A stretch of DNA of 64,000 bases from Paenarthrobacter sp. A20 (GCF_024168825.1 NZ_JALJWH010000001.1:1612001-1676000); one strand, 5' to 3'; counted from the first letter of the stretch, positions 8,059-16,423 are shown. Program-made: numbers and translations. Notes: a model not told the origin generated them from the letters alone.

Positions 8059-9699
8059 TGCAGCAACAGTGACGGAGGCCTGGCCGTAGTACGGCTGGAG
8101 CGGCCAGTCGTGGACGCTGAGCCGGGCCGTGACTTTTTTGCCGGCGTCTGAGGCCTGCAGGACGAAAGTTTTCAGGTTCGACCTGTAGTCCTGGACGCCG
8201 TTGACGAACCAGTCGTAATAGGGGCCAAAGTCGGGCGCGGGGGTCAAAATGCCGTGGTCCACGGTCAGGGTATTTCCGGCGCTGGGCGTACCCAGGATAG
8301 TGAAGGGCTTGGAGGCCGTGACAGCCTCGGCGCCCGATTTACCGGCGTGCACCGTGTCGTAGTGCGGAGCATACCCGGCCTTGGAACCCGATACTCTTGC
8401 CCAGATATCATACCCGGCGTCGGCAGCGGTGGGCACATAGGTAGGCGCGGTAGCACCTGCGATGTCCTGCAGTTCGGTACCGTCAGTGGAGCGCTGCCAC
8501 TGGTAGGCCAGGGCTACCGGAGCGGGACCCCATACGCCGGGGTCAACGGTAAGTGTTTGCCCTGCCTGGGCTGAGCCGTACACGAAGGGCTTGCCGGGCG
8601 CCAACGACAGACCCGCTACGTCCAGCTGCATGGTCAGCTTCACGCGTTGACCAGCAGCGGTTGCCGTCAGGACAGTGGCCGTGTCCTTGGTGGGGGTGTT
8701 GTCGTAGCACTCGGACTTGTAACGCTTTTCGCGGGGCGTGCCATCGTAGAAAGTGTCCGAGACGCAGAGCTTGTACTTCTTGCCCACCGCCATCCGCCAG
8801 TAGATCTTGCCCTGCGCATCAGAGGTGAGGGGGCCCATCTGGGGTCCGTCCCAGGCTCCCGTTGCGTCGTTGTAGACCCACGGGATGTAGCCGACGTCGG
8901 CGATCGGCGCGCCAGCGGTGTCTGTCACCGTGGCTTCGATGATGGTTTCATCCTTGAGGACGAAGTTCACGTTGGTCCAGGCGACTCCCGACGGTACGGT
9001 AGCCGCCGTGTAGGTGTCTACGGTGCCGGTGCCGGTCCAGTACTGCTCCAGATAGAGGCGCTGGCCCGATTCGTCCCGGACGCTGATGTACGCCTGGTTG
9101 GGCGGGATCTTGGTGAGGCTGAAGTAACCGTTGGCATCGGGCTTCGTGCTGCTTACTTGTCCGCCGCCGCTGGGCGAGGCTGAGACGGACACTGCTGTCA
9201 GCGGCTGGCCTGCCTTATTGGTGACCCGGCCACTCATGCTGCCGAAGGCTTCCAACTGCGGGTTGTAAGTGGTGGTGGGGGCAGCATCGGTGACCGCAAC
9301 CGGCGTCGAACCGTAGGAGCCGGACTGGTTCACGTTCCACTCGCCGGCGTAGGTGGCGGAGCAGGGGCCGCTGCTGCAGGTGGTCCACATTTTGTAGCTG
9401 CCGGCGGCCGGCACGGTGAAACTGTAGGAGCCATCGGGAGCGGACCAAGCACCAGCAACGAAGTCGGCCCGGTCGTCATTGGTGTACGCACCCACCCACA
9501 CGTCGCCCAGCACGGTGGCCGTTGCCGTGGCCGTCGGTTTTCCCTTGACCACTCCTTTGAAGGTGTAGGTTGCGGCCGAGGCAGGTGCAGCCCCGGCGAA
9601 GAGGCCTGCGGCTATCAGGACGACGGCCGCCAGGATAGCCCACACCCCCTGCCGTGAACTTTGAAACGGATGGTCTGCGGCAGGTCGCGGCAACGGCAT
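6979..9699 (-). CDS. Secreted protein with Ig-like 90-residue repeats
   Basis: 906 residues from ATG at 9699, which has AAAAGGA eight bases upstream and opens directly into a signal peptide (hydrophobic core VWAILAAVVLIAAGLFAGAA, cleavage near ASA-AT). The frame is open further upstream but without a signal. After the signal come carboxypeptidase-regulatory-like beta domains, then six Ig-like modules with the pattern GxxxxGxxLTxxPGxWGPAPV and YQWFRSG; the last four are exactly 90 residues each. No catalytic motif and no LPXTG or membrane anchor are seen, so it is probably released or loosely wall-bound. Function unknown. Confidence 0.85.
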   Translation of the reverse strand: MPLPRPAADHPFQSSRQGVWAILAAVVLIAAGLFAGAAPASAATYTFKGVVKGKPTATATATVLGDVWVGAYTNDDRADFVAGAWSAPDGSYSFTVPAAGSYKMWTTCSSGPCSATYAGEWNVNQSGSYGSTPVAVTDAAPTTTYNPQLEAFGSMSGRVTNKAGQPLTAVSVSASPSGGGQVSSTKPDANGYFSLTKIPPNQAYISVRDESGQRLYLEQYWTGTGTVDTYTAATVPSGVAWTNVNFVLKDETIIEATVTDTAGAPIADVGYIPWVYNDATGAWDGPQMGPLTSDAQGKIYWRMAVGKKYKLCVSDTFYDGTPREKRYKSECYDNTPTKDTATVLTATAAGQRVKLTMQLDVAGLSLAPGKPFVYGSAQAGQTLTVDPGVWGPAPVALAYQWQRSTDGTELQDIAGATAPTYVPTAADAGYDIWARVSGSKAGYAPHYDTVHAGKSGAEAVTASKPFTILGTPSAGNTLTVDHGILTPAPDFGPYYDWFVNGVQDYRSNLKTFVLQASDAGKKVTARLSVHDWPLQPYYGQASVTVAAGTLTAPVPTVSGTAKVGSALTAVPGTWGPAPVTLAYQWFRSGVAVTGATSASYTLAAADLGKTMTVRVTGSKTGFTTTAKTSAATAAVAAGTLTAPTPTISGTKTVGSTLTATPGAWGPAPVTLAYQWFRSGVALTGATSATYTLAAADLGKTMTVQVTGTKAGFTTAAKTSAATAAVAVGTLTAPVPTVSGTAKVGSALTAVPGAWGPAPVTLAYQWFRSGVAVTGATSASYTLAAADLGKTMTVRVTGSKTGFTTTAKTSAATAAVAAGTLTAPTPTISGTKTVGSTLTATPGVWGPAPVTLTYQWFRGSTAISGATAQTYKLVAADKGSAIKVRVTGTKTAYTTLARYSAATALIG

Positions 9700-10055
9700 G
9701 GGTAAGGTCCTTTTCCCCAAAAAAGTGACTGAAGGGACCGAGCGGTCCCCTGCCATCCTAGGCGTCGGCCGGCAGCAGTGCCATGGGTAGTTCTGCCCTG
9801 TCCGCCACCCCGTCCACCAAGGGTAAGAAACCCACGACGGCGGCAGCCCACTGCCGCTGACAGGCGACCAGTGCGCGCTCTCTCCATTGGCCCGTTCGGA
9901 TTGGAAAGTGTTCCGCCGACGATGTTCCGTTTCCAAGGACGTGGGACGGTTATATGTGTAGCGTTTAGGGCACCTTCACCGGGCATTTTTGCGGGCGGGT
10001 CTTACGGGAATCCAGTGGCCCTGGAACGGCGGGGACTTCGATACACGGTCGATAC
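9700..10055. other. Gene-free stretch before the cassette island
   Basis: No supported gene. It holds the 5' leader of the secreted repeat protein, with a small hairpin (arms GGGACCG at 9734-9740 and CGGTCCC at 9743-9749) in the leader about 35 nt before the start codon. I looked for a riboswitch and found nothing I could name. Confidence 0.5.
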
Positions 10056-10081
10056 GGCCGGTGGGGGACCGGCTTACGGGC
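10056..10081 (+). repeat. 26-bp element 1 (left end of array, core AC)
   Basis: Left half GGCCGGTGGGGG, core AC instead of AT, right half CGGCTTACGGGC. The right half resembles those of the copies at 16780 and 17493. It lies 48 bp before the first cassette gene. Most diverged core in the set. Confidence 0.7.
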
Positions 10082-10129
10082 AGACACACGGGTCATCCGT
10101 GACCCTTAGTGTTCGGGGACAATATCTCC

Positions 10130-10738
10130 ATGTCGCAAAATGCTGAGATGCACCGAGAGATGCCGTGGCCGTTTCCGGATGACCGCTTTCCCGAAGGTCT
10201 AGGTGCTGTAGTCATGAAGTCCGTTCTTTCTGGTCAACGACCCGTTCTTCAAGTCCTTCATGACCCTGACAACGGGTGGGGGTTTGCTGATGGCGTGGAT
10301 GACCCGAACACCCCTGATGGAGCAGTTGCTGCGCACATCAGTCACCTCACACGGCTTGACCCGTCGCTTGCTGAGATGGCGAAGCTGCCTCCTGGAACGC
10401 TGGCTGACCGTTTAGAAGTCGGCGGAGAGTGGCACATTCGAAACTTCGCGTGGGAAGAGGAATCGACGACGCCAAGTTCCCAAGAGAACAGCCTCGAAGT
10501 GAAGTTTGAAGACTTATCACCCAGTGTCCGTGTCGTTCACAATGCCCTGGAGCTTGCGATGGAACCTGAGCTGTGGGCTGTTGAACTGCGCGATGGTTCG
10601 CAGCTGACTGTCCTCGCACACTCCCGCTCTGTTCAGGGCCATGAGGTTGTCTTTTCCCTGCTCTTTAGTGGGAGGCCTAACTTGCTCGTGGAATCCCTTC
10701 GGATTCCCTTAGTCCTTATGCCGGAGGACTACTCGTGA
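10130..10738 (+). CDS. Immunity-type protein, family unassigned
   Basis: 202 residues from ATG at 10130 (a GTG seven codons earlier is possible). The N-terminal part has the layout SGQRPVLQVLHDPDNGWGF ... HLTRLDPSLAEMAKLPPGT, seen in small soluble proteins found beside polymorphic toxins; I cannot name the family with certainty. The C-terminal half (about 100-202) looks like a separate beta-rich domain. No signal or membrane segment, so cytosolic. First gene of the array, 70 bp before the Imm26-like gene and probably cotranscribed with it. Resistance to a toxin is inferred from context. Confidence 0.65.
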   Translation: MSQNAEMHREMPWPFPDDRFPEGLGAVVMKSVLSGQRPVLQVLHDPDNGWGFADGVDDPNTPDGAVAAHISHLTRLDPSLAEMAKLPPGTLADRLEVGGEWHIRNFAWEEESTTPSSQENSLEVKFEDLSPSVRVVHNALELAMEPELWAVELRDGSQLTVLAHSRSVQGHEVVFSLLFSGRPNLLVESLRIPLVLMPEDYS

Positions 10739-10808
10739 AGCATGAGCTGCAAGGGGCCAAGGTAAGGCGGGCAGCCGTGGGACTTCATAAGCCGGACGGA
10801 GGGTTAGT

Positions 10809-11273
10809 GTGGGAAAACTGAAGTACGGTCCCGGAGTGCTTTTTGCGGTTCCCCTGAATAGCGGTGGCTACTGTCTTGGTTTAGTGGTCAGAGCCAACCC
10901 GCGGGGAGTGTTGTTTGGATATTTCTTCGGCCCCAAAACGGCGCAGCCGCTTGAAGCCAGCCAGGTGGAGCAACTGAGCGGACTGGATGCAGTCCTCGTT
11001 GGGCGTTTTGGTGACCTGCATTTGAAGCAAGGCAAGTGGCCGATCGTTGGACCAATACCAGGCTGGAGCCAAGAACTGTGGCCAATGCCGGAGTTCGTTC
11101 GTACTGAGCCCATTATGGGCCGCTCGTTTCGGCTTCGCTACGATGATGCCGACCCGAATCTTCTGCTGGAGGAAGTCCAAGTTCCCCCTACAGAAATAGA
11201 AGGGTGCGTACCCGACGGACTCATGGGCGCCGGCTATGTCGAAAACAAGCTCACAAGGCTCCTGGGCGAGTAG
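10809..11273 (+). CDS. Imm26-family immunity protein
   Basis: 154 residues. The N-terminal pattern YGPGVLFAVPLNSGGYCLGL ... VLFGYFFGPKTAQPL followed by DAVLVGRFGDLHLKQGKWPI and LWPMPEF fits the Imm26 family, whose members neutralise toxins delivered by polymorphic toxin systems. The GTG start has GGAGGG six bases upstream. Soluble and cytosolic. The 26-bp element at 11348 follows 75 bp after the stop. No cognate toxin is present. Confidence 0.8.
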   Translation: MGKLKYGPGVLFAVPLNSGGYCLGLVVRANPRGVLFGYFFGPKTAQPLEASQVEQLSGLDAVLVGRFGDLHLKQGKWPIVGPIPGWSQELWPMPEFVRTEPIMGRSFRLRYDDADPNLLLEEVQVPPTEIEGCVPDGLMGAGYVENKLTRLLGE

Positions 11274-11347
11274 GAACCAGCCACCTTTTTATCCTCGAAC
11301 GGCACGATCCTCACTTCATACCGCGGCGCTGCTGACCTCTGGCACGC

Positions 11348-11373
11348 GACCGGTGAAGGATCCCTAACCGGGC
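11348..11373 (+). repeat. 26-bp element 2
   Basis: Halves GACCGGTGAAGG and CCCTAACCGGGC around AT. Separates the Imm26-like gene from the minus-strand DUF7660-like gene, lying between their convergent 3' ends. Confidence 0.85.
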
Positions 11374-11432
11374 GGTGTGGCAAGGCGGAGCAATGGAGAA
11401 GATGAGACAGGCCGCGCCGAAATTGCAGTTAC

Positions 11433-11702
11433 TTATTCATACACTCTGGCAGCGAGTAGCATCTGAGCGATAAGCCGCCAGGAAGGTACGTCGGGGACTG
11501 GCTCGCCGCGGTTTGTGAAGTAACCATCCATATCGCGCGTCCAAGCCGACAACGCCTCCAGGAAGCTATCGAGGTCGTTATTCTCCCAGCTTTCAGGATC
11601 TCGTCTCAGTGAATCCCTGAATTGATCAATAAAGTCAGCCAAGTCTTGACGGCTCAAGTTGGGCTCGGGGCTTCCCATGGATGTCATGTCTAATGCAAGC
11701 AC
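11433..11702 (-). CDS. DUF7660-like small immunity-type protein
   Basis: 89 residues. The layout DLADFIDQFRDSLRRDPESW then LDSFLEALSAWTRDMDGY and PSWRLIAQMLLAARVYE matches small acidic helical proteins I know as DUF7660, common in immunity arrays. The first start is GTG at 11702; ATG at 11687 is an alternative and no ribosome site settles it. Cytosolic. Only gene of its cassette, opposite in strand to its neighbours. Confidence 0.7.
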   Translation of the reverse strand: MLALDMTSMGSPEPNLSRQDLADFIDQFRDSLRRDPESWENNDLDSFLEALSAWTRDMDGYFTNRGEPVPDVPSWRLIAQMLLAARVYE

Positions 11703-11725
11703 ACCTCGTCCGCGTTTAATGATCG

Positions 11726-11751
11726 GTCCGTATGAGGATCCTTCTCAGGGC
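11726..11751 (+). repeat. 26-bp element 3
   Basis: Halves GTCCGTATGAGG and CCTTCTCAGGGC around AT; inner arms GAGGATCC/CTC still pair. Only 24 bp upstream of the DUF7660-like start. Confidence 0.8.
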
Positions 11752-11832
11752 GCCGAACTTCGTATTGATACACCACGGGCGGAGATCTAGATGCAGGGCT
11801 TACTCTCTACACAGGTGACGAGGGAAAAGCAG

Positions 11833-12018
11833 ATGGCGGAGAAGCCCCGCAGGGCGTTTAAAGGCGGACTGGTAGGCCTAGCGATCGGTTACGTGTCGGC
11901 GCTGCTTTTCACTGGTTTCGATCCGCTGAAGGCCTTAGTGGCGTGGCTGTGGGTTCTTCCGGCAATGCTGGGCGTTGCGGTCTACGGACTTGTCCTGGAA
12001 CGGCGACAACGAAGTTAG
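11833..12018 (+). CDS. Small two-helix membrane protein
   Basis: 61 residues from ATG at 11833, with AGGGA eight bases upstream; a longer frame begins at 11791. Two hydrophobic segments are visible (GGLVGLAIGYVSALLFTGF and LVAWLWVLPAMLGVAVYGLV) with basic ends MAEKPRRAFK and ERRQRS. A small membrane protein in an immunity array could protect against a membrane-active or periplasmic toxin; this is inference. The 26-bp element follows 15 bp after the stop. Confidence 0.65.
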   Translation: MAEKPRRAFKGGLVGLAIGYVSALLFTGFDPLKALVAWLWVLPAMLGVAVYGLVLERRQRS

Positions 12019-12032
12019 TTCTGGTGGCGCAG

Positions 12033-12058
12033 CCCCGGTGAAGGATCCTTCACCGGAC
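12033..12058 (+). repeat. 26-bp element 4 (perfect 22-bp palindrome)
   Basis: Halves CCCCGGTGAAGG and CCTTCACCGGAC around AT. Positions 12035-12056 form a perfect palindrome, the most symmetrical form of the GGTGAAGG type. Confidence 0.9.
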
Positions 12059-12069
12059 ACCAGATCGGA

Positions 12070-12633
12070 GTGAGCCGCAACTGTGACTTTCAGCTATTCG
12101 TGGCGGCTATGTCGGGCGACGTGGTGCTCGATACCGTTTCCAGCGATGACGGTTTCCTGCTGGATAATCAGGGCATGCTGATTCGAGAGTCCAAGGCCCA
12201 ATTGGAGCAGATGCTTGCGGTGACAGGGGCCGACGCACGCGTCGGGGCTCGGAATCCCGGTGCCGTGATGAACGTCTTCGAGCGTTTCGCGGCTATGCCG
12301 GCATATGACTGCGCCCCTGTGGACGAAGATGGCGATGGTGTTCTTGCCCAGTTCGGGACTTATGGGGTGCGGGGCATCCAGGAATTCAACGTGGATCTCA
12401 CACGTCAGTTCATTGAAGCCGGCGACGACGATGCTCCGACGTGGCAGCTGTCATGCACGTTCTACTGGGATCCGACGCCTGAGACCCTTGCAATGGGCAG
12501 TGACAGCCTGTGGTCCTTCGACTTTGCTCTCGAAGACTTCTTCAGGAACGCTGCCCTGCTACCCGGATGGGAATGGGCGCTTGGCACAAACGAGCAGCCC
12601 AAGTCCTTGGAAATCACATTGGACCAGGTCTGA
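12070..12633 (+). CDS. Acidic immunity-type protein, family unknown
   Basis: Up to 187 residues from GTG at 12070; ATG at 12109 is a shorter choice and no clear ribosome site decides. The protein is acidic with no signal or membrane segment. Recognisable blocks are VFERFAAMPAYDCAPVDEDG, then QFGTYGVRGIQEFNVDLTRQ and WSFDFALEDFF. I do not recognise the family. Single gene of its cassette, with elements at 12033 and 12710. Confidence 0.7.
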   Translation: MSRNCDFQLFVAAMSGDVVLDTVSSDDGFLLDNQGMLIRESKAQLEQMLAVTGADARVGARNPGAVMNVFERFAAMPAYDCAPVDEDGDGVLAQFGTYGVRGIQEFNVDLTRQFIEAGDDDAPTWQLSCTFYWDPTPETLAMGSDSLWSFDFALEDFFRNAALLPGWEWALGTNEQPKSLEITLDQV

Positions 12634-12709
12634 GTGAGCGAGGGCTCCATTCTGAGCCCGAGAGTTTGACCGAGCTATCTGGCAACACGAGAGTCCTTTC
12701 GAAGTGGCC

Positions 12710-12735
12710 GTCCGGTTAGGGATCCTTCAGCGGGC
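12710..12735 (+). repeat. 26-bp element 5
   Basis: Halves GTCCGGTTAGGG and CCTTCAGCGGGC around AT, 77 bp after the preceding stop. Confidence 0.85.
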
Positions 12736-12832
12736 TCCCTGCGCAATCCTGCGCTACGGAGGGATCACGTGAGCGCCTGTGCGTCGACCACCCCCGGGAA
12801 GGGCGGCCCGACCCGATCGAAATGGAGGAGAA

Positions 12833-13174
12833 GTGGAAGGCAACCGACTTGAGATGCAATTTCTGGACGCCATGACCGCGGTAGCCCGGCTGGTACTTCA
12901 GCCCGACAGCGGACGTACCTACGACGTCACCATGGATAACGCCGGTCAGTTCATTGCTGAGTGCTTCGATTGCTCTCATGGTGGTGCCGCGTACGCCATC
13001 TGGATGGAGGTCAGCGACTACTTGGACGACCCAAGGGGCCCGATGACGGAGGAAGCGTGCGAGCAGGTCGGACGCAAAGTGGCTACTGAATGGCTGTCCG
13101 TCGACCAGTCATCTCCCGAGGCCGTCAGCACGTTTTTTGCCCGGTGGCGCAGCCCGGAACCTTGGCCAGCTTAA
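12833..13174 (+). CDS. Small acidic immunity-type protein, family unknown
   Basis: 113 residues from GTG at 12833, chosen because GGAGGAG lies just upstream; the frame is open to 12779 but that part overlaps no ribosome site. Blocks seen: LVLQPDSGRTYDVTMDNAGQ, ECFDCSHGGAAYAIWMEVSD and EEACEQVGRKVATEWLS. Soluble, acidic. Family not recognised. The next element is 84 bp after the stop. Confidence 0.65.
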   Translation: MEGNRLEMQFLDAMTAVARLVLQPDSGRTYDVTMDNAGQFIAECFDCSHGGAAYAIWMEVSDYLDDPRGPMTEEACEQVGRKVATEWLSVDQSSPEAVSTFFARWRSPEPWPA

Positions 13175-13257
13175 GAGCTGGGAGAGGATCTGCAATTGGA
13201 GGCATGTTGGCGATGCTTCCTATATGCCACCCTGACAAGTCTGACCGCCGCAACAGC

Positions 13258-13283
13258 GCCCGGTGAAGGATCCCTCATCGGAC
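13258..13283 (+). repeat. 26-bp element 6
   Basis: Halves GCCCGGTGAAGG and CCCTCATCGGAC around AT, 62 bp before the DUF4265 gene. Confidence 0.87.
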
Positions 13284-13344
13284 ATAGGGCATGTATGCCC
13301 GCCGGAGCGCTCTCATGGGTGCGTTCATTGGGTAGTCTCAGCTG

Positions 13345-13860
13345 GTGACTGACTACCGGCAACATCCCAGCGTCGTGGCGCACTGGCGCGATGACTCACT
13401 CCAGCCGATTCCAGAAGCTCAGGAAGCGGAAGAGATCCTATGGTTTGCGGTGCCCCCTGAACCTGACACGGAGCAGATGTGGGAGGGTCTTCGGGGTCGC
13501 TTGGAGAAGGACGGCACAGCGACTGTCCTGGCAGTCCCTGCGTATCTCTATGACGTCAACTTTGGCGACCGCGTGAACGTGATGCGATCGGCGGAGAATG
13601 CGCTTGTTGCCACCGGAGTGGAGCGTGACGCTCTCAACTTCACATTCAGAGTCCTGCTGAAATCGGATGACCCTAACGCCTGGCAGCCCCTGGCCTCTGA
13701 ACTTGCCGAGCAAGGTTGCCTCCTCGATTTCATCTCTCCGCGGTTCTTCGCCATATCTTGCGGCGAGCCCCAGGCACAGGAAGTCGCCGACAGATTGTTC
13801 ACATTAGAACGCGATGGCGTCCTTCATTATGAGACTGGCCGAACACAACAGTTGAGGTAG
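13345..13860 (+). CDS. DUF4265-family protein
   Basis: 171 residues from GTG at 13345. The order EEILWFAVPPEP, VLAVPAYLYDVNFGDRVNVM and RDALNFTFRVLLKSDD corresponds to DUF4265: an N-terminal strand pair, the gDxV block, then an alpha/beta region. DUF4265 proteins are frequent near toxins and are taken as immunity proteins; the biochemical activity is not known to me. Soluble. Flanked by elements at 13258 and 13879, the latter 19 bp after the stop. Confidence 0.75.
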   Translation: MTDYRQHPSVVAHWRDDSLQPIPEAQEAEEILWFAVPPEPDTEQMWEGLRGRLEKDGTATVLAVPAYLYDVNFGDRVNVMRSAENALVATGVERDALNFTFRVLLKSDDPNAWQPLASELAEQGCLLDFISPRFFAISCGEPQAQEVADRLFTLERDGVLHYETGRTQQLR

Positions 13861-13878
13861 TCAGCCGATGGAATGGGT

Positions 13879-13905
13879 TTCCGGTGAAGGATCCCCTTAC
13901 GAGAC
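13879..13905 (+). repeat. 26-bp element 7 (one base longer)
   Basis: Left half TTCCGGTGAAGG, core AT, right part CCCCTTACGAGAC, which is 13 bases. Lies between convergent 3' ends of the DUF4265 gene and the SUFU-like gene. Confidence 0.75.
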
Positions 13906-13915
13906 GCTCTTGAAC

Positions 13916-14527
13916 TTAGAACGTCGGGGCGTCCGGTCCACGCTCAGAATCCCAGAAAGGCACGAGTCGCTCTTCCCAATGGGCCGTCAGGGCATCCATC
14001 CCGTGACGGCGCTTGTATTGCAGTTCAGATTCATGCAGGGGCATAGCTTGGAGGAAGTGGACGTGCGACCCATCCGATAGTCGGACAGTCGGAATTATCG
14101 CTTCCTGTTCACGGATCAGGAACGCCATCATTTCTGTTCCAGGCCAGAGTGGACCGTCCGACGGGACGGTGTGTCCGTCCGCTATGGTGACTCCGTTCCG
14201 ATGTCCGTAAAGCCCTAGTGCGGCGAATGGACTGGCCACTGCGTCTTGTCCCGGACGCAGGCCTAACAGGAACTCCGCACGATGATCTACCGTGCCCGGG
14301 CTGTGGGTAGGAGCGCCGCCGGCGGCGCCTACGGTTACATATACGTCGACTCCCTCCCCTGTAGTTGCGGCATCCCATTTCCACACCTGGATGGAAAGCC
14401 CTTCAACTTCGAACCTGATTCGCCCTGCTGGGTCACCCCAGCGAGAGAGCAGATACGCTCCGACTGATTCGTGCATTAAGTGTTGACCTCCATACGGCCA
14501 CCATATGCCGCTTGGCTTAGGATTCAT
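13916..14527 (-). CDS. SUFU-like (suppressor of fused domain) immunity protein
   Basis: 203 residues. The blocks HRAEFLLGLRPGQDA, NGVTIADGHTVPSDGPLWPG and LHESELQYKRRHGMDAL follow the pattern of bacterial suppressor-of-fused domain proteins, a fold used repeatedly as an immunity protein. The N-terminal segment around VWKWDAATTGEGVDVYVTVG fits the first strands of the domain. Cytosolic. It sits in minus orientation alone in its cassette, 104 bp from the next element. Confidence 0.75.
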   Translation of the reverse strand: MNPKPSGIWWPYGGQHLMHESVGAYLLSRWGDPAGRIRFEVEGLSIQVWKWDAATTGEGVDVYVTVGAAGGAPTHSPGTVDHRAEFLLGLRPGQDAVASPFAALGLYGHRNGVTIADGHTVPSDGPLWPGTEMMAFLIREQEAIIPTVRLSDGSHVHFLQAMPLHESELQYKRRHGMDALTAHWEERLVPFWDSERGPDAPTF

Positions 14528-14630
14528 GCCCTCTGTGCGACTTCACCGCGCGTTACCCACCGTTGACCTGGATTCACTGTACGCACACTAAAAGGCGCAT
14601 ATATAGGCTCCTGCTGCCTTACGGCGCTAT

Positions 14631-14656
14631 GCCCGGTAAAGGATCCCCTAGCGGGC
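14631..14656 (+). repeat. 26-bp element 8
   Basis: Halves GCCCGGTAAAGG and CCCCTAGCGGGC around AT; outer arms GCCCG and CGGGC pair. Confidence 0.87.
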
Positions 14657-14701
14657 AGCGTCACGCAGAGTTTTGAGAAACTCACCTGGTCAGCACGAAC
14701 G

Positions 14702-15241
14702 TCAACGCGTGTTCGTACGTGTTGGGCCGGATGTCCAGACGTTTGTGGGAGAGAAATCCATCTCCCACGCTGGAACGAGTCCCGTCACATCTATGTGGTC
14801 TGGATAGCTGGGTATGTCGGCTGGAAGGGCGGGTAGTCTGCCCGCATAGAATTCGACGGCCTGCGCTTTGATTTGCAGATCCATGCCATTGATCCCTCCG
14901 AGAGGACTCACTGTCACGCCGGTGGCAGACGTTTCTATGTGGCATTCAGCCACAGACCAAACTTGAGGGTTTGGCCTGTCCACTTGGTGAGTGCTCGTCC
15001 ACGTCACTTCTGTCGTCTTTCGAAAGATCATGACCCCGCAGTTCAGTGAAACGATGTCGATCTCGGCAGGAAGATAAGACGTGCGAATCTCGAACAGGGC
15101 GCCGACGGCTGAGTGGAGCACGTCTATGCGCACGTCGAGGAGTTGTGCTTCCTCGAAGATCCAGTCAGTAGTCAGTGGATTGTGTTCGGGTTTTCCGGGC
15201 AGGTCTAGTATCTGCCGTAAGAAGAGGTCGGAAAGCTTCAT
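14702..15241 (-). CDS. Immunity-type protein, family unknown
   Basis: 179 residues starting MKLSDLFLRQILDLPG. Blocks seen are PLTTDWIFEEAQLLDVRIDV, LHSAVGALFEIRTS and IDIVSLNCGVMIFRKT, a layout I have seen in small actinobacterial proteins but cannot name. No signal or membrane segment. Cassette gene in minus orientation between elements at 14631 and 15316. Protective role inferred only from context. Confidence 0.65.
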   Translation of the reverse strand: MKLSDLFLRQILDLPGKPEHNPLTTDWIFEEAQLLDVRIDVLHSAVGALFEIRTSYLPAEIDIVSLNCGVMIFRKTTEVTWTSTHQVDRPNPQVWSVAECHIETSATGVTVSPLGGINGMDLQIKAQAVEFYAGRLPALPADIPSYPDHIDVTGLVPAWEMDFSPTNVWTSGPTRTNTR

Positions 15242-15315
15242 GCACCGAACTCTACGTGGGAGCGGCCAGCGGGTAGTGCCTTTCGAATGGGGGTGGTTTT
15301 ACGGACGCTTCAAGA

Positions 15316-15341
15316 GCCCGGTAGAGGATCCTCTACCGGAC
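15316..15341 (+). repeat. 26-bp element 9 (perfect palindrome with changed arms)
   Basis: Halves GCCCGGTAGAGG and CCTCTACCGGAC around AT; 15318-15339 is a perfect 22-bp palindrome. Compared with the GGTGAAGG type both arms changed together, a compensatory pattern. Confidence 0.9.
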
Positions 15342-15421
15342 GGTTAACGAGGTGCGCAGACCGCCAAGTCACAATTCTTGGTCCAGGGACCCTAAGTGCT
15401 GCCTTAGCCTCGGCGCCGAAT

Positions 15422-15994
15422 GTGCTCAACTTCCCCTACGGTTACATAATGATCGCTGATTTCATGAGAGACGAAGCTCGGTCCATGCCGGCGCACCCTG
15501 CTCCAGCCGAAGTGACGGCCCTGCGCGTGTGGCATTGCAAATACAGGTCGCTGGAAAGCCTCGCAACTTTTGCCAACCTTAGAACGCTTGTCATTGCAAC
15601 TTATCCAGACGCTGACCTGACTCCTTTGAACGGTCTCAGTCAGCTCGAGTATCTGAGCGTCATGCACATGCCAAAGGTCTCCGATCTAGACCCTCTCGGT
15701 GAGCTGCACAAACTGAAGACGATCAGGCTCAGCACACTCCCCAGTTGGGACTCATCTGGGAAGAAGACGATTGTGCATTCCCTGGCCCCTCTAACTGAGT
15801 TGCCGCACCTCGCTCACCTCGAGCTCTTTGGTGTGCTTCCCGAGGACGGCAAACTAAACGTCTTGGAGAACTGTCAGTCTCTGGCATCAATTCGTGTGAG
15901 CAAATACAAGAAAAGTGAAATCGAGCGCTTCTACCGATCAACCGAACTGCCCAACTCATTTGCGCCTCTGCCGGGCGTGGACGCTTGGATCTGA
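15422..15994 (+). CDS. Leucine-rich-repeat-like immunity-type protein
   Basis: 190 residues if started at GTG 15422; ATG 15449 is the alternative. The frame is open to 15287, but that would read through the 26-bp element. Repeating LRR-type strands are visible: VTALRVWHCKYRSLESL, LRTLVIATYPDADLTPLNGL, LEYLSVMHMPKVSDLDPLGE, KTIRLSTLPSW and LAHLELFGV. LRR proteins of this size occur as immunity proteins against polymorphic toxins. Cytosolic. The next element starts 5 bp after the stop. Confidence 0.7.
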   Translation: MLNFPYGYIMIADFMRDEARSMPAHPAPAEVTALRVWHCKYRSLESLATFANLRTLVIATYPDADLTPLNGLSQLEYLSVMHMPKVSDLDPLGELHKLKTIRLSTLPSWDSSGKKTIVHSLAPLTELPHLAHLELFGVLPEDGKLNVLENCQSLASIRVSKYKKSEIERFYRSTELPNSFAPLPGVDAWI

Positions 15995-15998
15995 CAAC

Positions 15999-16023
15999 GC
16001 GCGGTGAAGGATCCGCTACGGGC
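15999..16023 (+). repeat. 26-bp element 10 (one base shorter)
   Basis: Left half GCGCGGTGAAGG, core AT, right part CCGCTACGGGC of 11 bases. Starts 5 bp after the LRR stop. Confidence 0.78.
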
Positions 16024-16423
16024 AAGTGGGCTGTCCGAGCGGCACTCTTAGTACTTGGAAAGTATGCCGGAGTAGCGCACGTAGACCTTGAGGCCCCCAG
16101 TGTCACTAGAGATCCCGGTGCAGGTCTTTCGCAATGTCCAGAGGTTCGTGGGCTCGCATCGCTCTTTTGCCAGCCCCATCTCGGCTGCCAGCGACCGTGA
16201 CGTATGAGGGGGTCTGACATCTACAGACATTTCCCGCCAACAGCCTCCCGATCCACACCCCGTGGAGATCCTCCCCGCTTCGCTTGGCAGAGGGATAACC
16301 TAGAAAGCCGAGTCTGAGGGCACCGCCCCTTCATCTATGGCGGTCCAGAGGATGGAGCCCACCCACGCTAACAGAAAGATCCCAAGAGCGAGCATCGTGT
16401 GAGACGTCCTACGCGCTGACGAG
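16024..16423. other. Largely gene-free part of a cassette
   Basis: About 400 bp without a convincing gene. On the minus strand an ORF at 16300-16395 (31 residues, MLAGIF-type start reading MLALGIFLLAWVGSILWTA) could encode a one-helix peptide behind the membrane protein at 16424, but there is no good ribosome site. The rest may be decayed cassette DNA; a weak GGAGATCCTCC palindrome at about 16263-16274 may be a ruined element. Confidence 0.4.

Noticed and set aside
9700..10055. Riboswitch in the leader of the secreted repeat protein
   Set aside because: No conserved core of a riboswitch class I know could be traced; only a 7-bp hairpin is present.
10771..10797. Possible degenerate 26-bp element between the first two cassette genes
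   Set aside because: The centre is GGGACTT rather than GGATCC and only the end AGCCGGAC fits. Not counted among the 21 copies.
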